Shown one piece after another: positions 10,878 to 20,068 of a DNA stretch of 64,000 nucleotides. The stretch comes from Thiosocius teredinicola (GTDB lineage Bacteria; Pseudomonadota; Gammaproteobacteria; Chromatiales; Chromatiaceae): positions 1,847,297 through 1,911,296 of the forward strand of contig NZ_CP019936.1 of the NCBI RefSeq assembly GCF_002009425.1, written 5' to 3'. Within the stretch, counting starts at the first letter, position 1. Every line of letters begins with the position of its first letter. A program made the translations under genes and the position numbers. The notes under the pieces were generated by a model. The model saw only the letters and a program-made list of their open reading frames with translations. It was not told where the DNA came from and did no database searches.

Positions 10878-12656
10878 ATGTCAACTGCGGTACAAGTACA
10901 AGCCAGCCAACCGATTGGGCTTCTCGATGAGCCGCAACTGTCACGTCTGGCACAGGCGATTGCCGACCTGAGCAGCGAGCAATTGCTGTGGGCCAGCGGT
11001 TACCTGGCGGCATTGAGCAATCCCGCGAACGTCGCCCAACCGATAGCGCAGTCTCGCCTGACGATTCTGTATGCATCGCAGACCGGCAACGCCCGAGGCG
11101 TTGCTGAACGCCTGGCGGACGGCGCAGCCGAACGCGGTCTGCAGGCGCGGCTGGTATCGGTCGAAGACTACCGCCCGCGCGAGCTGCTCAAGGAGCAGTT
11201 GCTGTATGTCGTGATCAGTACGCAGGGCGAGGGCGAGCCACCGGAGAGCGCGTTCGAACTGTTCCGTTATCTCAACGTGGGCAAGGCGCCGGACCTGAGC
11301 GGTCTGCAATACGCGATCTTCGGCCTCGGCGATTCGAGCTACGAGTTTTTCTGCCAGGCTGCAAAGGACCTCGACGAGCGCTTCGCTGCGCTGGGGGCGA
11401 CGGCGGTCGCAGAGCGCGTCGATGCCGATGTCGACTACGACAACGCGGCGCAGAGCTGGCGAACGCAGGTGTTGCAGGAGGCCGAACGCCAGGTGCCCAC
11501 TGCCGATGCGAGGGTCGTGCCGTTGCAGGCCGTGCGCACAACGCCGCGCCATGATCGCGGTCACCCCTATGTTGCCGAGGTGGTCGAGAACCGCCGCATC
11601 ACCACGCACGATGCGCTGTCGTCGGTACACCATATCGCCCTCGATATCGATGCATCGGCGGTGAGTTACCAGCCCGGCGATGCGCTCGGGGTGTACTTCA
11701 ACAATGCGCCGGCGCTGGTTGAGCGGGTTATTGCGGCAGGTGGTCTGACCGCCAGCCATGCGGTACAGGTCGATGACGCCACGATGCCGATCGAAGATGC
11801 GTTGTACCGGCATCTCGAACTCACGCAACTGCATCCTTCGGTCATCAAGGCATGGGCGGCTCTGGCCGGTGGGGAATCTTTGCAGCGGTTGTGTGCCGAT
11901 GGGCAAGGCCTACGCGACTATGCTGCAAGCCACCAGGTCATCGACTTGTTGACCGAACACCCTGCGGGGATCGATGCACAGCAGCTCGTCGATGCCTTGC
12001 AGGCGCTGCAGCCACGACTCTATTCCATCGCATCGAGTCAGGATCTGTACCCGGACGAGGTGCATCTGACGGTGGCGAAACTCAGCTACGAGATCGGTGG
12101 CGAACCGCGACTGGGCGGTGCCTCGGGCTACCTGACCGAACGTCTGTCGACGGGCGAAGCCTTGCCTGTCTATGTTGCGCAGAACACGGCGTTTCGCCTG
12201 CCGGACGATCCCGATGTGCCGGTCATCATGATCGGCGCCGGAACCGGCATCGCGCCATTTCGCGCGTTTCTTCAGCAACGCGAGGCGAACGGAGTGAACG
12301 GCCGACAATGGCTGGTGTTCGGTAACCGGCATTTTCATCGCGACTTCCTGTACCAAACCGACTGGTTGGCCCATCGCAAGGCTGGACGTCTGGATCGCAT
12401 CAGCCTGGCGTTTTCACGCGACAGCGACGATCGACCCTATGTGCAACGGCGGCTGCTGGATGAGGGCAAAGAGGTCTATCGCTGGTTGGACGATGGTGCG
12501 CGCATCTACGTGTGTGGCGGTTTGGCCATGGAAAAGGCCGTGCAGGCAAGTCTTGCCGAGATCGCGCAGACCCACGGTGGATTGGGCGACGATGCAGCGC
12601 ATGCCTTTGTCGATGAGCTGCGGGTTCAGGGCCGATACCTGAAGGACGTGTACTGA
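10878..12656 (+). CDS. cysJ: NADPH-sulfite reductase flavoprotein alpha subunit
   Basis: Carries electrons from NADPH through FAD and FMN to the CysI hemoprotein for sulfite to sulfide reduction. The protein is 592 aa, close to E. coli CysJ. The flavodoxin domain begins at LTILYASQTGNARG (residues 61-74). The FAD domain holds RLYSIASS and GGASGYL. The NADPH domain holds MIGAGTGIAPFRAFLQQR, and the C-terminus is GRYLKDVY. The frame is open upstream to 10761, but the ATG at 10878, preceded by a GGGG-rich ribosome binding site, starts the conserved protein. Its TGA overlaps the cysI ATG. Confidence 0.97.
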   Translation: MSTAVQVQASQPIGLLDEPQLSRLAQAIADLSSEQLLWASGYLAALSNPANVAQPIAQSRLTILYASQTGNARGVAERLADGAAERGLQARLVSVEDYRPRELLKEQLLYVVISTQGEGEPPESAFELFRYLNVGKAPDLSGLQYAIFGLGDSSYEFFCQAAKDLDERFAALGATAVAERVDADVDYDNAAQSWRTQVLQEAERQVPTADARVVPLQAVRTTPRHDRGHPYVAEVVENRRITTHDALSSVHHIALDIDASAVSYQPGDALGVYFNNAPALVERVIAAGGLTASHAVQVDDATMPIEDALYRHLELTQLHPSVIKAWAALAGGESLQRLCADGQGLRDYAASHQVIDLLTEHPAGIDAQQLVDALQALQPRLYSIASSQDLYPDEVHLTVAKLSYEIGGEPRLGGASGYLTERLSTGEALPVYVAQNTAFRLPDDPDVPVIMIGAGTGIAPFRAFLQQREANGVNGRQWLVFGNRHFHRDFLYQTDWLAHRKAGRLDRISLAFSRDSDDRPYVQRRLLDEGKEVYRWLDDGARIYVCGGLAMEKAVQASLAEIAQTHGGLGDDAAHAFVDELRVQGRYLKDVY

Positions 12657-14344
12657 TGGATATCGAAGTGAACCCCAACGAGATCATCAAGACCAACAGT
12701 CGCGGTCTGCGCGGCACGCTCAAAGAGAGTCTGGCCGATGAAGTGAGCGGTGCGCTGGCACCGGCGGACGCACAGATCAGCAAGTTTCACGGTTTCTACG
12801 AGCAGGACGACCGCGACGTGCGACGCGAGCGTCAGGTTCAGTTCCTCGAGCCTTACTACAGTTTCATGTTGCGCGCGCGTTTGCCCGGCGGTGTCTGCTC
12901 GGCGCAGCAGTGGCTGGCGATCGACGAAGTCGGTCGCGAGCTGGGCAACGGCAGTATCCGTCTGACCACGCGACAGACCTTCCAGTACCACGGGATTCTC
13001 AAAAAGAATCTCAAGCCGCTGATAAAACGTATCAACCAGGCGATGATCGATTCGATCGGTGGCTGCGGCGACATTAATCGCAACGTGCTGTGCAACCCGA
13101 ACCCGGAGCAGTCGGCGTTGCACCAGACGGTGTACGGTTGGGCGCGCCGGATCAGCGAGCATCTCTTGCCGAGAACGCGGGCCTATCACGAGATCTGGCT
13201 GGACGGCGAAATCCAGTCGGGCGGTGAAGACGAATCGATCTACGGGAACACCTATCTGCCACGCAAGTTCAAGACGGCTGTTGCGGTACCGCCGCACAAC
13301 GATGTCGATGTGTACACCAATGATCTCGGTTTTATCGCCATCGCCGAGGGCGACGAGCTGGTCGGCTTCAATGTTGTCGCCGGCGGTGGAATGGGTGTTA
13401 CGCACGACGATCCCAGCACCTATCCGCGTCTGGCAGACGAACTCGGTTTTGTCAGTCCCGAAGACGTGATTGCCGTTGCCGAGGCGGTCGTAACAACCCA
13501 GCGTGATTTCGGTAACCGGGTGAGTCGACGTCATGCGCGCTTGAAATACACCATCGATCGCATGGGGCTTGATGACTTCGTGGCGCAGGTGGAAATGCGC
13601 AGCGGTGTTCGCTTCAGGCCGTCACGCCCTGTGACCTTTACCAGCCAGGGCGATCGTTTCGGTTGGGCTGCCGACGCCGACGGAAGCTGGTACCTCACGC
13701 TGTTTATCGAGAATGGCCGGGTGGTCGATGCAGAGCAATCGCAGTTGATGAGCGGTCTGCGCAAGATTGCCCAGGTACACACGGGCGAGTTTCGTATCAC
13801 GCCCAGCCAGAACCTGATCATTGCCGGCGTAGATGCTGCCGACAAGGTGGCTATCAGTACCCTGGCGCGCGAGCATGGTCTGCTCACGGATGGACCCAGC
13901 CCAACGCGATTGGAGAGCATCGCCTGCGTGGCCTTGCCGACTTGTCCGCAGGCAATGGCGGAAGGCGAGCGTTACTTCCCCGCGTTTATCGATGCGATCG
14001 ACGAGATGGCACGGCGCAAAGGGATTGAACGGCAGCCGATCGTGATCCGCATGACCGGTTGCCCGAACGGTTGTGCGCGGCCCTATGTCGCCGAGATCGG
14101 CCTGGTCGGCAAAGGCCCGGGGCGCTACAACCTGCTGATCGGCGGTGATGGCGTCGGCATGCGCATAGCCCGCTTGTACCGTAAGAATTTGAATGAAGCT
14201 GAATTGCTGAACACGATCGGCGAGCTGTTCGAGCGGTACGCAGCCGAAGGCTCGCCCGAAGAGCGGTTTGGTGACTTCACGGTCAGAGCCGGGATTGTGC
14301 AGCCGTTGCACAATCCGGCGGAGGGCTTTCATGAACCTGCTTGA
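12656..14344 (+). CDS. cysI: Sulfite reductase hemoprotein beta subunit
   Basis: Siroheme/[4Fe-4S] enzyme that reduces sulfite to sulfide with six electrons from CysJ. The protein is 562 aa. The four cluster/siroheme cysteines are C424 and C430 in [19 protein letters not shown] and C469 and C473 in [11 protein letters not shown]. The substrate-binding region has [12 protein letters not shown]. The start codon shares a base with the cysJ stop (TGATG), so translation is coupled. The end overlaps cysH by 14 bases. Confidence 0.97.
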   Translation: MDIEVNPNEIIKTNSRGLRGTLKESLADEVSGALAPADAQISKFHGFYEQDDRDVRRERQVQFLEPYYSFMLRARLPGGVCSAQQWLAIDEVGRELGNGSIRLTTRQTFQYHGILKKNLKPLIKRINQAMIDSIGGCGDINRNVLCNPNPEQSALHQTVYGWARRISEHLLPRTRAYHEIWLDGEIQSGGEDESIYGNTYLPRKFKTAVAVPPHNDVDVYTNDLGFIAIAEGDELVGFNVVAGGGMGVTHDDPSTYPRLADELGFVSPEDVIAVAEAVVTTQRDFGNRVSRRHARLKYTIDRMGLDDFVAQVEMRSGVRFRPSRPVTFTSQGDRFGWAADADGSWYLTLFIENGRVVDAEQSQLMSGLRKIAQVHTGEFRITPSQNLIIAGVDAADKVAISTLAREHGLLTDGPSPTRLESIACVALPTCPQAMAEGERYFPAFIDAIDEMARRKGIERQPIVIRMTGCPNGCARPYVAEIGLVGKGPGRYNLLIGGDGVGMRIARLYRKNLNEAELLNTIGELFERYAAEGSPEERFGDFTVRAGIVQPLHNPAEGFHEPA

Positions 14345-15053
14345 AATCCCCCATCGTGAACTGCTCGGCGACGCGCGCCGCCTGGATGAATTGAACGGCC
14401 ACCTGGAGAAGCTCAATGCCCAACAGCGTATTGAATGGGCGATGCAGCGGCTACCCGGCAATCATGTATTGACGTCGAGTTTCGGTATCCAGGCGGCGTT
14501 GATGCTGCACATGGTCACCCGGGTCGCGCCGAACATCCCGGTGGTTCTGGTCGATACCGGTTATCTGTTTCCTGAGACCTATCGTTTCGTCGATGAGCTT
14601 ACCGAGCGACTACAGCTCAACCTGCACATCTACCGCGCGCCGGTCTCGCCTGCGTGGCAGGAAACCCGCTACGGCAGATTGTGGGAACAGGGCACGGCCG
14701 GTCTCGAACACTACAACCGAATCAACAAGGTCGAACCTCTAAAGCAGGCGCTGCACGACCTCGACGTTCAGACATGGTTCGCCGGACTGCGACGCGTGCA
14801 GGCCGACAGTCGCGAACAGTTGCCGGTGCTGCGTGCACAGGAAGCGCGCTTCAAGGTGCACCCGGTGATCGATTGGAATAACCGCGATCTCTATCGCTAT
14901 CTGCGCAAGCACGGCCTGCCGTATCACCCGCTGTGGGAAGCCGGTTATGAATCGGTCGGCGATTGGCACACCAGTCAGCCCCTGCAGCCCGGCATGCGCC
15001 CGGAAGACACCCGCTTTTTCGGCCTGAAAAGGGAATGCGGTATTCACGATTGA
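14331..15053 (+). CDS. cysH: Phosphoadenosine phosphosulfate (PAPS) reductase
   Basis: A 240-aa cytosolic reductase that uses thioredoxin or glutaredoxin to release sulfite from PAPS. The P-loop-like region [13 protein letters not shown] and the catalytic C-terminal cysteine C236 in LKRECGIH are present. The CC...CxxC iron-sulfur motif of APS reductases is absent. This makes it the PAPS type and fits the APS kinase gene 67 bp downstream. The ATG at 14331, just inside the end of cysI, was chosen over longer in-frame starts because it opens the conserved N-terminus. Confidence 0.95.
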   Translation: MNLLEIPHRELLGDARRLDELNGHLEKLNAQQRIEWAMQRLPGNHVLTSSFGIQAALMLHMVTRVAPNIPVVLVDTGYLFPETYRFVDELTERLQLNLHIYRAPVSPAWQETRYGRLWEQGTAGLEHYNRINKVEPLKQALHDLDVQTWFAGLRRVQADSREQLPVLRAQEARFKVHPVIDWNNRDLYRYLRKHGLPYHPLWEAGYESVGDWHTSQPLQPGMRPEDTRFFGLKRECGIHD

Positions 15054-15120
15054 GTTTGATTGACGTGGTTCAAGGCGATGCCCGGCGACCATCGAGTGAA
15101 ATAAACAGGAAGCGAAAAAT

Positions 15121-15747
15121 ATGAGCAATAACGTTGTATGGCACAAACATGTCGTGGACCAGGAGGTTCGCGCCGAGCAGAAATCCCAGCGCCCGCTGGT
15201 GATCTGGTTTACCGGGCTGAGTGCGTCCGGTAAATCCACCATAGCCGGTGCGCTGGAACAGATCCTGACGCACCAGGGTTATCACACCTACCTGCTCGAC
15301 GGTGACAATGTGCGTCACGGCCTGTGCAGCGATCTGCACTTCAGCGACGCCGACCGCAAGGAGAACATCCGACGGGTCGGCGAGGTCGCCAAGCTGATGG
15401 CCGATGCCGGTCTGATCACCCTGGCTGCATTCATTTCACCGTTCCGCGCCGACCGCCGCCTGGTGCGCGAGATCCTGCCCGAGCACCAGTTCGTCGAGGT
15501 GTTCGTCGATGCGCCGCTGGACACCTGCCGCGATCGCGACCCCAAGGGGCTGTACGCGAAGGCGGATGCCGGTGAGATCAAACAGTTCACCGGCATCGAC
15601 AGCCCGTATGAAGAGCCGGAAAACGCCGAGGTACACATCCGGGCCGGTGACGTGACGGTCGCCGAGGCGGTCAACCAGTTGCTCGCCTATCTGCACGAGG
15701 TCGATGTGCTGCGTGCCGGCTACGAGCCGATTCAACAGGAGGCGTGA
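15121..15747 (+). CDS. cysC: Adenylylsulfate (APS) kinase
   Basis: Phosphorylates APS at the 3' position to PAPS, the substrate for the CysH just upstream. The 208-aa protein has the Walker A motif GLSASGKST at residues 32-40. APS-kinase signatures [35 protein letters not shown] and ECF-like [19 protein letters not shown] are present. Sulfate adenylyltransferase (cysDN or sat) is not in this window, so ATP sulfurylase must be encoded elsewhere. Confidence 0.96.
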   Translation: MSNNVVWHKHVVDQEVRAEQKSQRPLVIWFTGLSASGKSTIAGALEQILTHQGYHTYLLDGDNVRHGLCSDLHFSDADRKENIRRVGEVAKLMADAGLITLAAFISPFRADRRLVREILPEHQFVEVFVDAPLDTCRDRDPKGLYAKADAGEIKQFTGIDSPYEEPENAEVHIRAGDVTVAEAVNQLLAYLHEVDVLRAGYEPIQQEA

Positions 15748-15769
15748 GGCCGGAGGCCCACGACCGATC

Positions 15770-16111
15770 ATGCTGCTGTTCAGTAAGAAGATCGACGCCG
15801 AGGTAGAGAGCACCGCGGCAACCACCGCGGACCGACCGATCCGCAGTCTGGCCAAGGCCATATCGTGGCGGGTGACCGGTTCGCTCGACACGATCTTTTT
15901 GTCCTGGTTATTCACCAGCGACATCCGGGTGGCAGCGGCGATCGGGTTGACCGAGGTGATCACCAAGATGGCGTTGTACTACGGCCACGAGCGTATCTGG
16001 AACCGCATTTCGCTCGGGCGGACTGTCGAAAGCGCCACGCCTGTACCGATCAAGGTCGAGAGCAAGGACGCTCTGACCCCCATTCGGCCGGTCCGAGACA
16101 CCGCGGCCTAG
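15770..16111 (+). CDS. DUF2061 small membrane protein
   Basis: A 113-aa protein. Residues about 24-80 match the DUF2061 pattern: SLAKAISWRVTGSLDTI, two hydrophobic segments, then EVITKMALYYGHERIWNRI. The function of the family is not established. It is often found near sulfate assimilation genes. Here it starts 22 bp after cysC and probably closes the cys operon. The ATG at 15770 has a GGAGG-like site 11 bp upstream. A role in sulfate or sulfite handling is only a guess from context. Confidence 0.8.
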   Translation: MLLFSKKIDAEVESTAATTADRPIRSLAKAISWRVTGSLDTIFLSWLFTSDIRVAAAIGLTEVITKMALYYGHERIWNRISLGRTVESATPVPIKVESKDALTPIRPVRDTAA

Positions 16112-16214
16112 CATCCGCCCCACCGGCTTGAATGCGGCATGGGGCGGGGTGGCAAATTGTGAATCGCAACGGCTTGTACACACCAAAAAGGATGTGTATG
16201 ATTGCCGCCTCTTT

Positions 16215-16291
16215 AGGCGCGTAGCTCAGTTGGTTAGAGCACCACCTTGACATGGTGGGGGTCGGTGGTTCGAGTCCACTCGCGCCTACCA
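16215..16291 (+). tRNA. tRNA-Val (anticodon GAC)
   Basis: A 77-nt cloverleaf with acceptor stem AGGCGCG/CGCGCCT, D arm GCTCAGTTGGTTAGAGC, anticodon loop CTTGACA and T loop GGTTCGAGTCC. CCA is encoded at 16289-16291. The gene is intact and stands at the left border of the monooxygenase island. A degenerate copy of its 3' part lies at 27782. Confidence 0.97.
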
Positions 16292-16354
16292 GCATTCTGC
16301 TTGGTTGGCAGGCACATAAGACGGACCCCGCAAGGGTCCGTTTTTTGTTTGGGG
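16243..16354 (+). repeat. Left copy of a direct repeat (tRNA-Val 3' half plus downstream DNA), putative attL
   Basis: From the anticodon stem of tRNA-Val through the CCA end, the following spacer and the terminator, this segment recurs at 27782-27894 in the same orientation. By hand alignment there are about 11 differences over about 112 bp. The similarity begins abruptly at CACCTTGACATGG and stops just after the terminator T run. The arrangement is that of an integration site: whole tRNA on one side, 3' fragment on the other. Confidence 0.75.
16321..16347 (+). terminator. Rho-independent terminator after tRNA-Val
   Basis: Stem CGGACCC (16322-16328) pairs with GGGTCCG (16334-16340) around a CGCAA loop and is followed by six T. 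It ends the tRNA-Val transcript. The same hairpin, slightly altered, is found in the right repeat at 27860. Confidence 0.9.
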
Positions 16355-16629
16355 AAAACCTGCTCGGATGTTTTCAGCTCAAGATCCTTCGCTAAAGCTC
16401 GTTACATTGGTCTTTGTTCCACTTTCAGCCAACTTCTGAAGTCTGGCGGTGGTTGCAGTCACGGTCTGTAGTTCGGCCGAAGCTGTCGCGCAACAAACGA
16501 CCCGGCAGCAGCTGAGGTGAGTTGTTAAGCTGCTATTGGCCCAGATAGCGGGAAATCATCAAAACGGAAAATATGTCAGTGATCGTACCCCTGGAAGTGA
16601 ACCGCGTTTGATGTGGGCGTCCGCGCGTG

Positions 16630-16737
16630 TCAGGCCACTTCTTGGGCGAACGCGGCGGGTGGTGTCTTCCCCGGTGATCGATGCGGCCCGATGTGGTTGT
16701 AATGGTTGCACCAGATGCCGATGGTTTCGCGAGCAAT
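16630..16737 (-). pseudogene. IS3/IS481-type transposase remnant (C-terminal about 35 codons)
   Basis: Read on the minus strand between two in-frame stops, the peptide includes ETIGIWCNHYNHIGPHRSP and GKTPPAAFAQEVA before a TGA. The pattern W-x-x-x-Y-N-x-x-R/G-P-H-x-S-x-G-x-T-P-A-x-F is the end of the DDE transposase of IS3-like elements. The rest of the transposase and both inverted repeats are gone or decayed. It marks past insertion activity beside the tRNA-Val border. Confidence 0.5.
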
Positions 16738-17171
16738 TCAACCGACCGATGGAACGAGAGCTTGTCTACGCTTACCTGATCGAAGGGTTGAATTACGCTC
16801 CGCGGGACGGCGTGGCCCTGGTGGCTGCATTGCAACCACGAGCTTAAGCACGAAAATCTGGGCGGCCTACCGCCCGGCGTATTCCGACGAAAACGGAAAT
16901 ACTCTAACTTGCCATTGCCTCAATAGTTGGGGTGTGGACACCGTCTTGCGTCTCAGTGCCTGCGTCTTATGCGCTGTAGCTGCCCATTAATGGACAAGCG
17001 AAGCGGATCCAAACAAGCCGGCAAGCATCAACGTTCACAGCTGCCTTCGAAGCTCAGGAGCACTCCCGAAGCTACCCGTCGAGCTCAATCTCCAATCTGA
17101 TGCGTTTTCCTACCTAACCGTATCCGACGTTCATATAGCTTCAAGAAATAGCGTCGTTGTTGCGATGCAAC

Positions 17172-17186
17172 TAAACCATCGTCTAA
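17172..17186 (+). promoter_or_regulatory. Putative TodT/StyR-type activator box upstream of tmoA
   Basis: The sequence TAAACCATCGTCTAA is an imperfect inverted repeat, with TAAAC and GTCTA around CATC. It closely resembles the tod and sty boxes recalled from toluene and styrene operons (ATAAAC-N4-GTTTAT). It lies about 135 bp before the tmoA ATG, a normal distance for activation by a TodT-like regulator. Such a regulator is encoded at the end of this island. No second box of the same quality was seen. Confidence 0.55.
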
Positions 17187-17319
17187 TACCGCGCTTCGAT
17201 CGCTCGGCATAAGGTTCAGTTCGGCGTTCGAAGAAAACCGCGTGCTATCCAGAACTTTGTGGGTTGCTTCGGAAAGGGCGTCAGCGAGACTACTAACCCA
17301 AAATGCAAAGGAGACATCG

Positions 17320-18884
17320 ATGGCCGTACTCAATCGCATGGACTGGTATGACTTAGCGCGCTCCACGAACTGGACACCCAGATACGTCAGTGAGGATGAA
17401 TTGTTCCCACCAAGACTTTCCGGAGACTTCAGATTGCCGCTTTCTGCTTGGGAGGGTTATGACGAACCTTACAAGCAGACCTATCCGGAGTATGTGAAGG
17501 TGCAGCGGGAAAAGGATGCGGGCGCTTATTCGGTCAAGGCTGCTTTGGAGCGTAGCCGAATTTACGAGAACGCCGACGAAGGTTGGAAGTCGGTGATGAA
17601 AGCCCACTACGGGGCCATTGCTCGAGGCGAGTACGCTGCAGCGAGCGCCGAGGCAAGGATGATGCGTTTCTCCAAAGCACCTGGGATGCGCAACATGGCA
17701 ACGCTCGGCTGCATGGATGAGATTCGCCATGGGCAGATGCAGCTCTACTTTCCCCATGAGCATGTGACAAAGGACCGTCAGATGGACTGGGCCTTTAAGG
17801 CCTACGATACCAATGAATGGGCGATGATCGCGGCGCGCCACTTCTTCGACGACATCATGATGACGCGCGATGCAATCAGCGTTTCCATCATGCTTACGTT
17901 CAGCTTCGAGACCGGGTTTACCAATATGCAGTTCCTCGGCCTCGCTGCCGACGCTGCAGAGGCAGGTGACCACACTTTTGCCAACCTGATTTCGAGTATT
18001 CAGACGGATGAATCACGCCACGCACAAATTGGCGGACCAGCACTCAAGCTGCTCATCGAAAATGGCCATAAAGAAGAGGCTCAGCAGCGCGTGGATATCG
18101 CGTTGTGGGGGCGTGGAAGCTGTTTTCGGTGCTGACTGGGCCGATCATGGACTACTACACGCCGCTTGAACACCGAAAGCAGTCTTTTAAAGAGTTCATG
18201 GAAGAGTGGATCGTTGCTCAGTTCGAGCGTGCCCTCACGGATATGGGTCTGGATCTGCCTTGGTACTGGGACATCTTCCTCAATGATCTGAGCGAGACCC
18301 ATCACGGAATGCATCTCGGTTCTTATTACTGGCGCCCGACTGTTTGGTGGAACCCCGCCGCCGGTATCACACCGGAAGAACGAAGCTGGCTTGAGGAAAA
18401 GTATCCGGGGTGGAATGACACTTGGGGCGAGTGCTGGGACGTGATCATCGATAACGTGGTCGATGGAAACATGGATAAGGCATATCCAGAAACGTTGCCC
18501 TATGTTTGCAACATGTGCCAACTACCGATCCTCGGCACGCCGGGGAAGAAGTGGAATGTCGTTGACTATCCCCTCGAGTACAAAGGCCGACTTTATCATT
18601 TTGGTTCGGAAGTAGATCGCTGGATATTCCAGCAAGAGCCTGAACGCTACGCCGGCCACCTCTCGCTCGTGGATCGATTCCTTGCCGGGATGATCCAGCC
18701 AATGAACCTGGAAGGTGCTCTGGCTTACATGAACATCGCACCCGGTGAGTGTGGTGACGATGCTCACAACTACGCGTGGGCCGAGGTTTATCGAGCTATG
18801 CGAGATCAACGCGAGGCAGCCGCGTACCGATCCACGTCGCCCAGCAAGCCGTTTCAAGGTGCTTCACGCGAGGAGATTTCATAA
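17320..18884 (+). CDS. tmoA: Toluene/aromatic monooxygenase hydroxylase alpha subunit, interrupted by a frameshift
   Basis: Catalytic di-iron subunit of a soluble four-component toluene 4-monooxygenase-type enzyme that hydroxylates an aromatic ring with O2. The first frame (17320-18135) carries all six iron ligands at the TmoA positions: E104, E134, H137, E197, E231 and H234. I100, G103, A107 and T201 of the active-site pocket are also as in TmoA. At a run of five G (18107-18111) the frame breaks and runs to a stop at 18135. The C-terminal half (KLFSVLTGPIMDYY onwards, to 18884) continues in the -1 frame. One missing base would restore a product of about 521 aa. A good AAGGAG site precedes the ATG at 17320. 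Confidence 0.85.
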
Positions 18885-19151
18885 ATGTCCCTATTCCCGT
18901 TGACCTCAAATTTCGAGGGAGATTTCGTTTTACAGCTGGTTCCAGTTGATACCGAAAACACCATGGACGAAGTCGCTGCAGCAGCGGCCGTCCACTCGGT
19001 TGGTCGCCGAGTACGTGCTCGCCCCGGTCATATTCTGCGTGTCCGGCGACAAGGTAGTAAGGAGTTTCTACCTCGTAATATGACGGTAGTCGAGGCGGGC
19101 TTTTTGCCTACAGAGACCGTCGAGATCATCTGGCAGGCGTCAGCCGGCTGA
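18885..19151 (+). CDS. tmoB: Toluene monooxygenase hydroxylase gamma subunit
   Basis: An 88-aa ubiquitin-fold subunit of the hydroxylase (alpha-beta-gamma)2 complex. It follows the TmoB pattern: MSLFPLTSNFEGDF, a central MDEVAAAAAVHSVGRRV, then FLPRNMTVVEAGFLPTE. The ATG directly follows the TAA of tmoA. Stoichiometric production by coupling to tmoA is likely. It is intact, whereas the alpha gene is frameshifted. Confidence 0.9.
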   Translation: MSLFPLTSNFEGDFVLQLVPVDTENTMDEVAAAAAVHSVGRRVRARPGHILRVRRQGSKEFLPRNMTVVEAGFLPTETVEIIWQASAG

Positions 19152-19176
19152 TGCGTGGTCGTACAAGGGGCGGGGA

Positions 19177-19512
19177 ATGAGTTTCACGAAAGTATGCACG
19201 CTTGATGATGTATGGGAAGGCGAGATGGAGCCTTTCACAGTCAACGGCCATGAAATTGTGTTGGTCTGTGCCGAAGGTGGAGAAATAAGTGCATTCCAAG
19301 GCGTCTGTCCTCACCAAGACATTGCGTTAAGTGAAGGCACGTTCGACGGTAAGAAGCTCATCTGCCGTGCTCATCTGTGGCAATTCGACGCCGGAACCGG
19401 GAAAGGCATTAATCCAGACGACTGTGCCCTGGCGGTATATCCGATCCGCATCGATGGTGAAGACATTCTTGTGGAAACGGAGGGTGTCGAACCTCTCTTT
19501 GCACACAGCTAG
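19177..19512 (+). CDS. tmoC: Rieske-type ferredoxin of the toluene monooxygenase
   Basis: A 111-aa electron carrier between the reductase (TmoF) and the di-iron hydroxylase. The [2Fe-2S] Rieske ligands are C44 and H46 in VCPHQDIALSEG and C63 and H66 in ICRAHLWQFD. The start follows a GGGGCGGGGA ribosome binding region. Confidence 0.93.
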   Translation: MSFTKVCTLDDVWEGEMEPFTVNGHEIVLVCAEGGEISAFQGVCPHQDIALSEGTFDGKKLICRAHLWQFDAGTGKGINPDDCALAVYPIRIDGEDILVETEGVEPLFAHS

Positions 19513-19621
19513 CAGGTTCCATATCTGATCCATTCAGTCGGGCTTGCTCGACGATAGTGGGTCAGCCAACGGTTTATCCTCGCGAGTCGCTGGCTGTGAG
19601 GAATATAGAAAAGAGGCAAAC

Positions 19622-19936
19622 ATGAATACGTCAGTTTCGGGCAAGGCTTATCACAACAACCTTGTAGGGCCAGTCATGAGAGCAGGAGATCTGGCTCAAG
19701 CCGTCGTAGAAGCTGCGCGGTTGGACAACCCGGGCAAAGAAATCTTCGTAGACGACAAGCGGGCGTACATCCGAATCCATACGGAACAAGAAATGATTCT
19801 GCGCCAAGCGACTATTGAGGAGGAACTTGGACGCCCATTTCAGATGAATGACCTCGAAGTCGATCTGAGCTCTTTTGCCGGTCAGATTGAGAGCGGCGAT
19901 GATTCGATCCGCTTCTACTTCGTCAAGACACTCTGA
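19622..19936 (+). CDS. tmoD: Toluene monooxygenase effector (coupling) protein
   Basis: A 104-aa cofactor-less regulatory protein that binds the hydroxylase and tunes its active site. The MmoB/DmpM/TmoD family pattern is seen in NNLVGPVMRAGDLAQAVVEAA, YIRIHTEQEMILRQATIEEE and the C-terminal SGDDSIRFYF. The ATG at 19622 fits the normal length of about 103 aa. A longer frame starting at 19544 adds unrelated residues. Confidence 0.9.
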   Translation: MNTSVSGKAYHNNLVGPVMRAGDLAQAVVEAARLDNPGKEIFVDDKRAYIRIHTEQEMILRQATIEEELGRPFQMNDLEVDLSSFAGQIESGDDSIRFYFVKTL

Positions 19937-20068
19937 TCTGCCTGGATGCCAACGTCTAGCTATGGGTGTGCCACCAATAACACACTCGAACTCGGGCACT
20001 GCGCCGGCGCCTCCAGCGGGAGAGAGCTCGTGCAATCTCGCCTAAAACGAAGAATCAAGGAGACATAC

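Larger units (their letters stand above)
16355..17319. other. Gene-poor left end of the island
   Basis: Nearly 1 kb without an intact gene. It holds a transposase C-terminal remnant (16630-16737, minus) and, near the right end, the putative activator site upstream of tmoA (17172-17186). Short open frames on both strands overlap the remnant and show no recognisable product. No integrase or excisionase was found. A perfect 6-bp GC hairpin at 16860-16875 lacks a T run. Confidence 0.6.

Noticed and set aside
14331..15053. APS reductase
   Set aside because: The CC...CxxC iron-sulfur motif is absent and an APS kinase gene is adjacent, so PAPS is the substrate.
16860..16875. GC hairpin as a terminator
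   Set aside because: A 6-bp stem without a following T run and with no gene ending nearby.
18100..18140. Firm call of programmed -1 frameshifting in tmoA
   Set aside because: The G run allows slippage, but no stimulatory structure or precedent in this family is known to me. An error or mutation is simpler.
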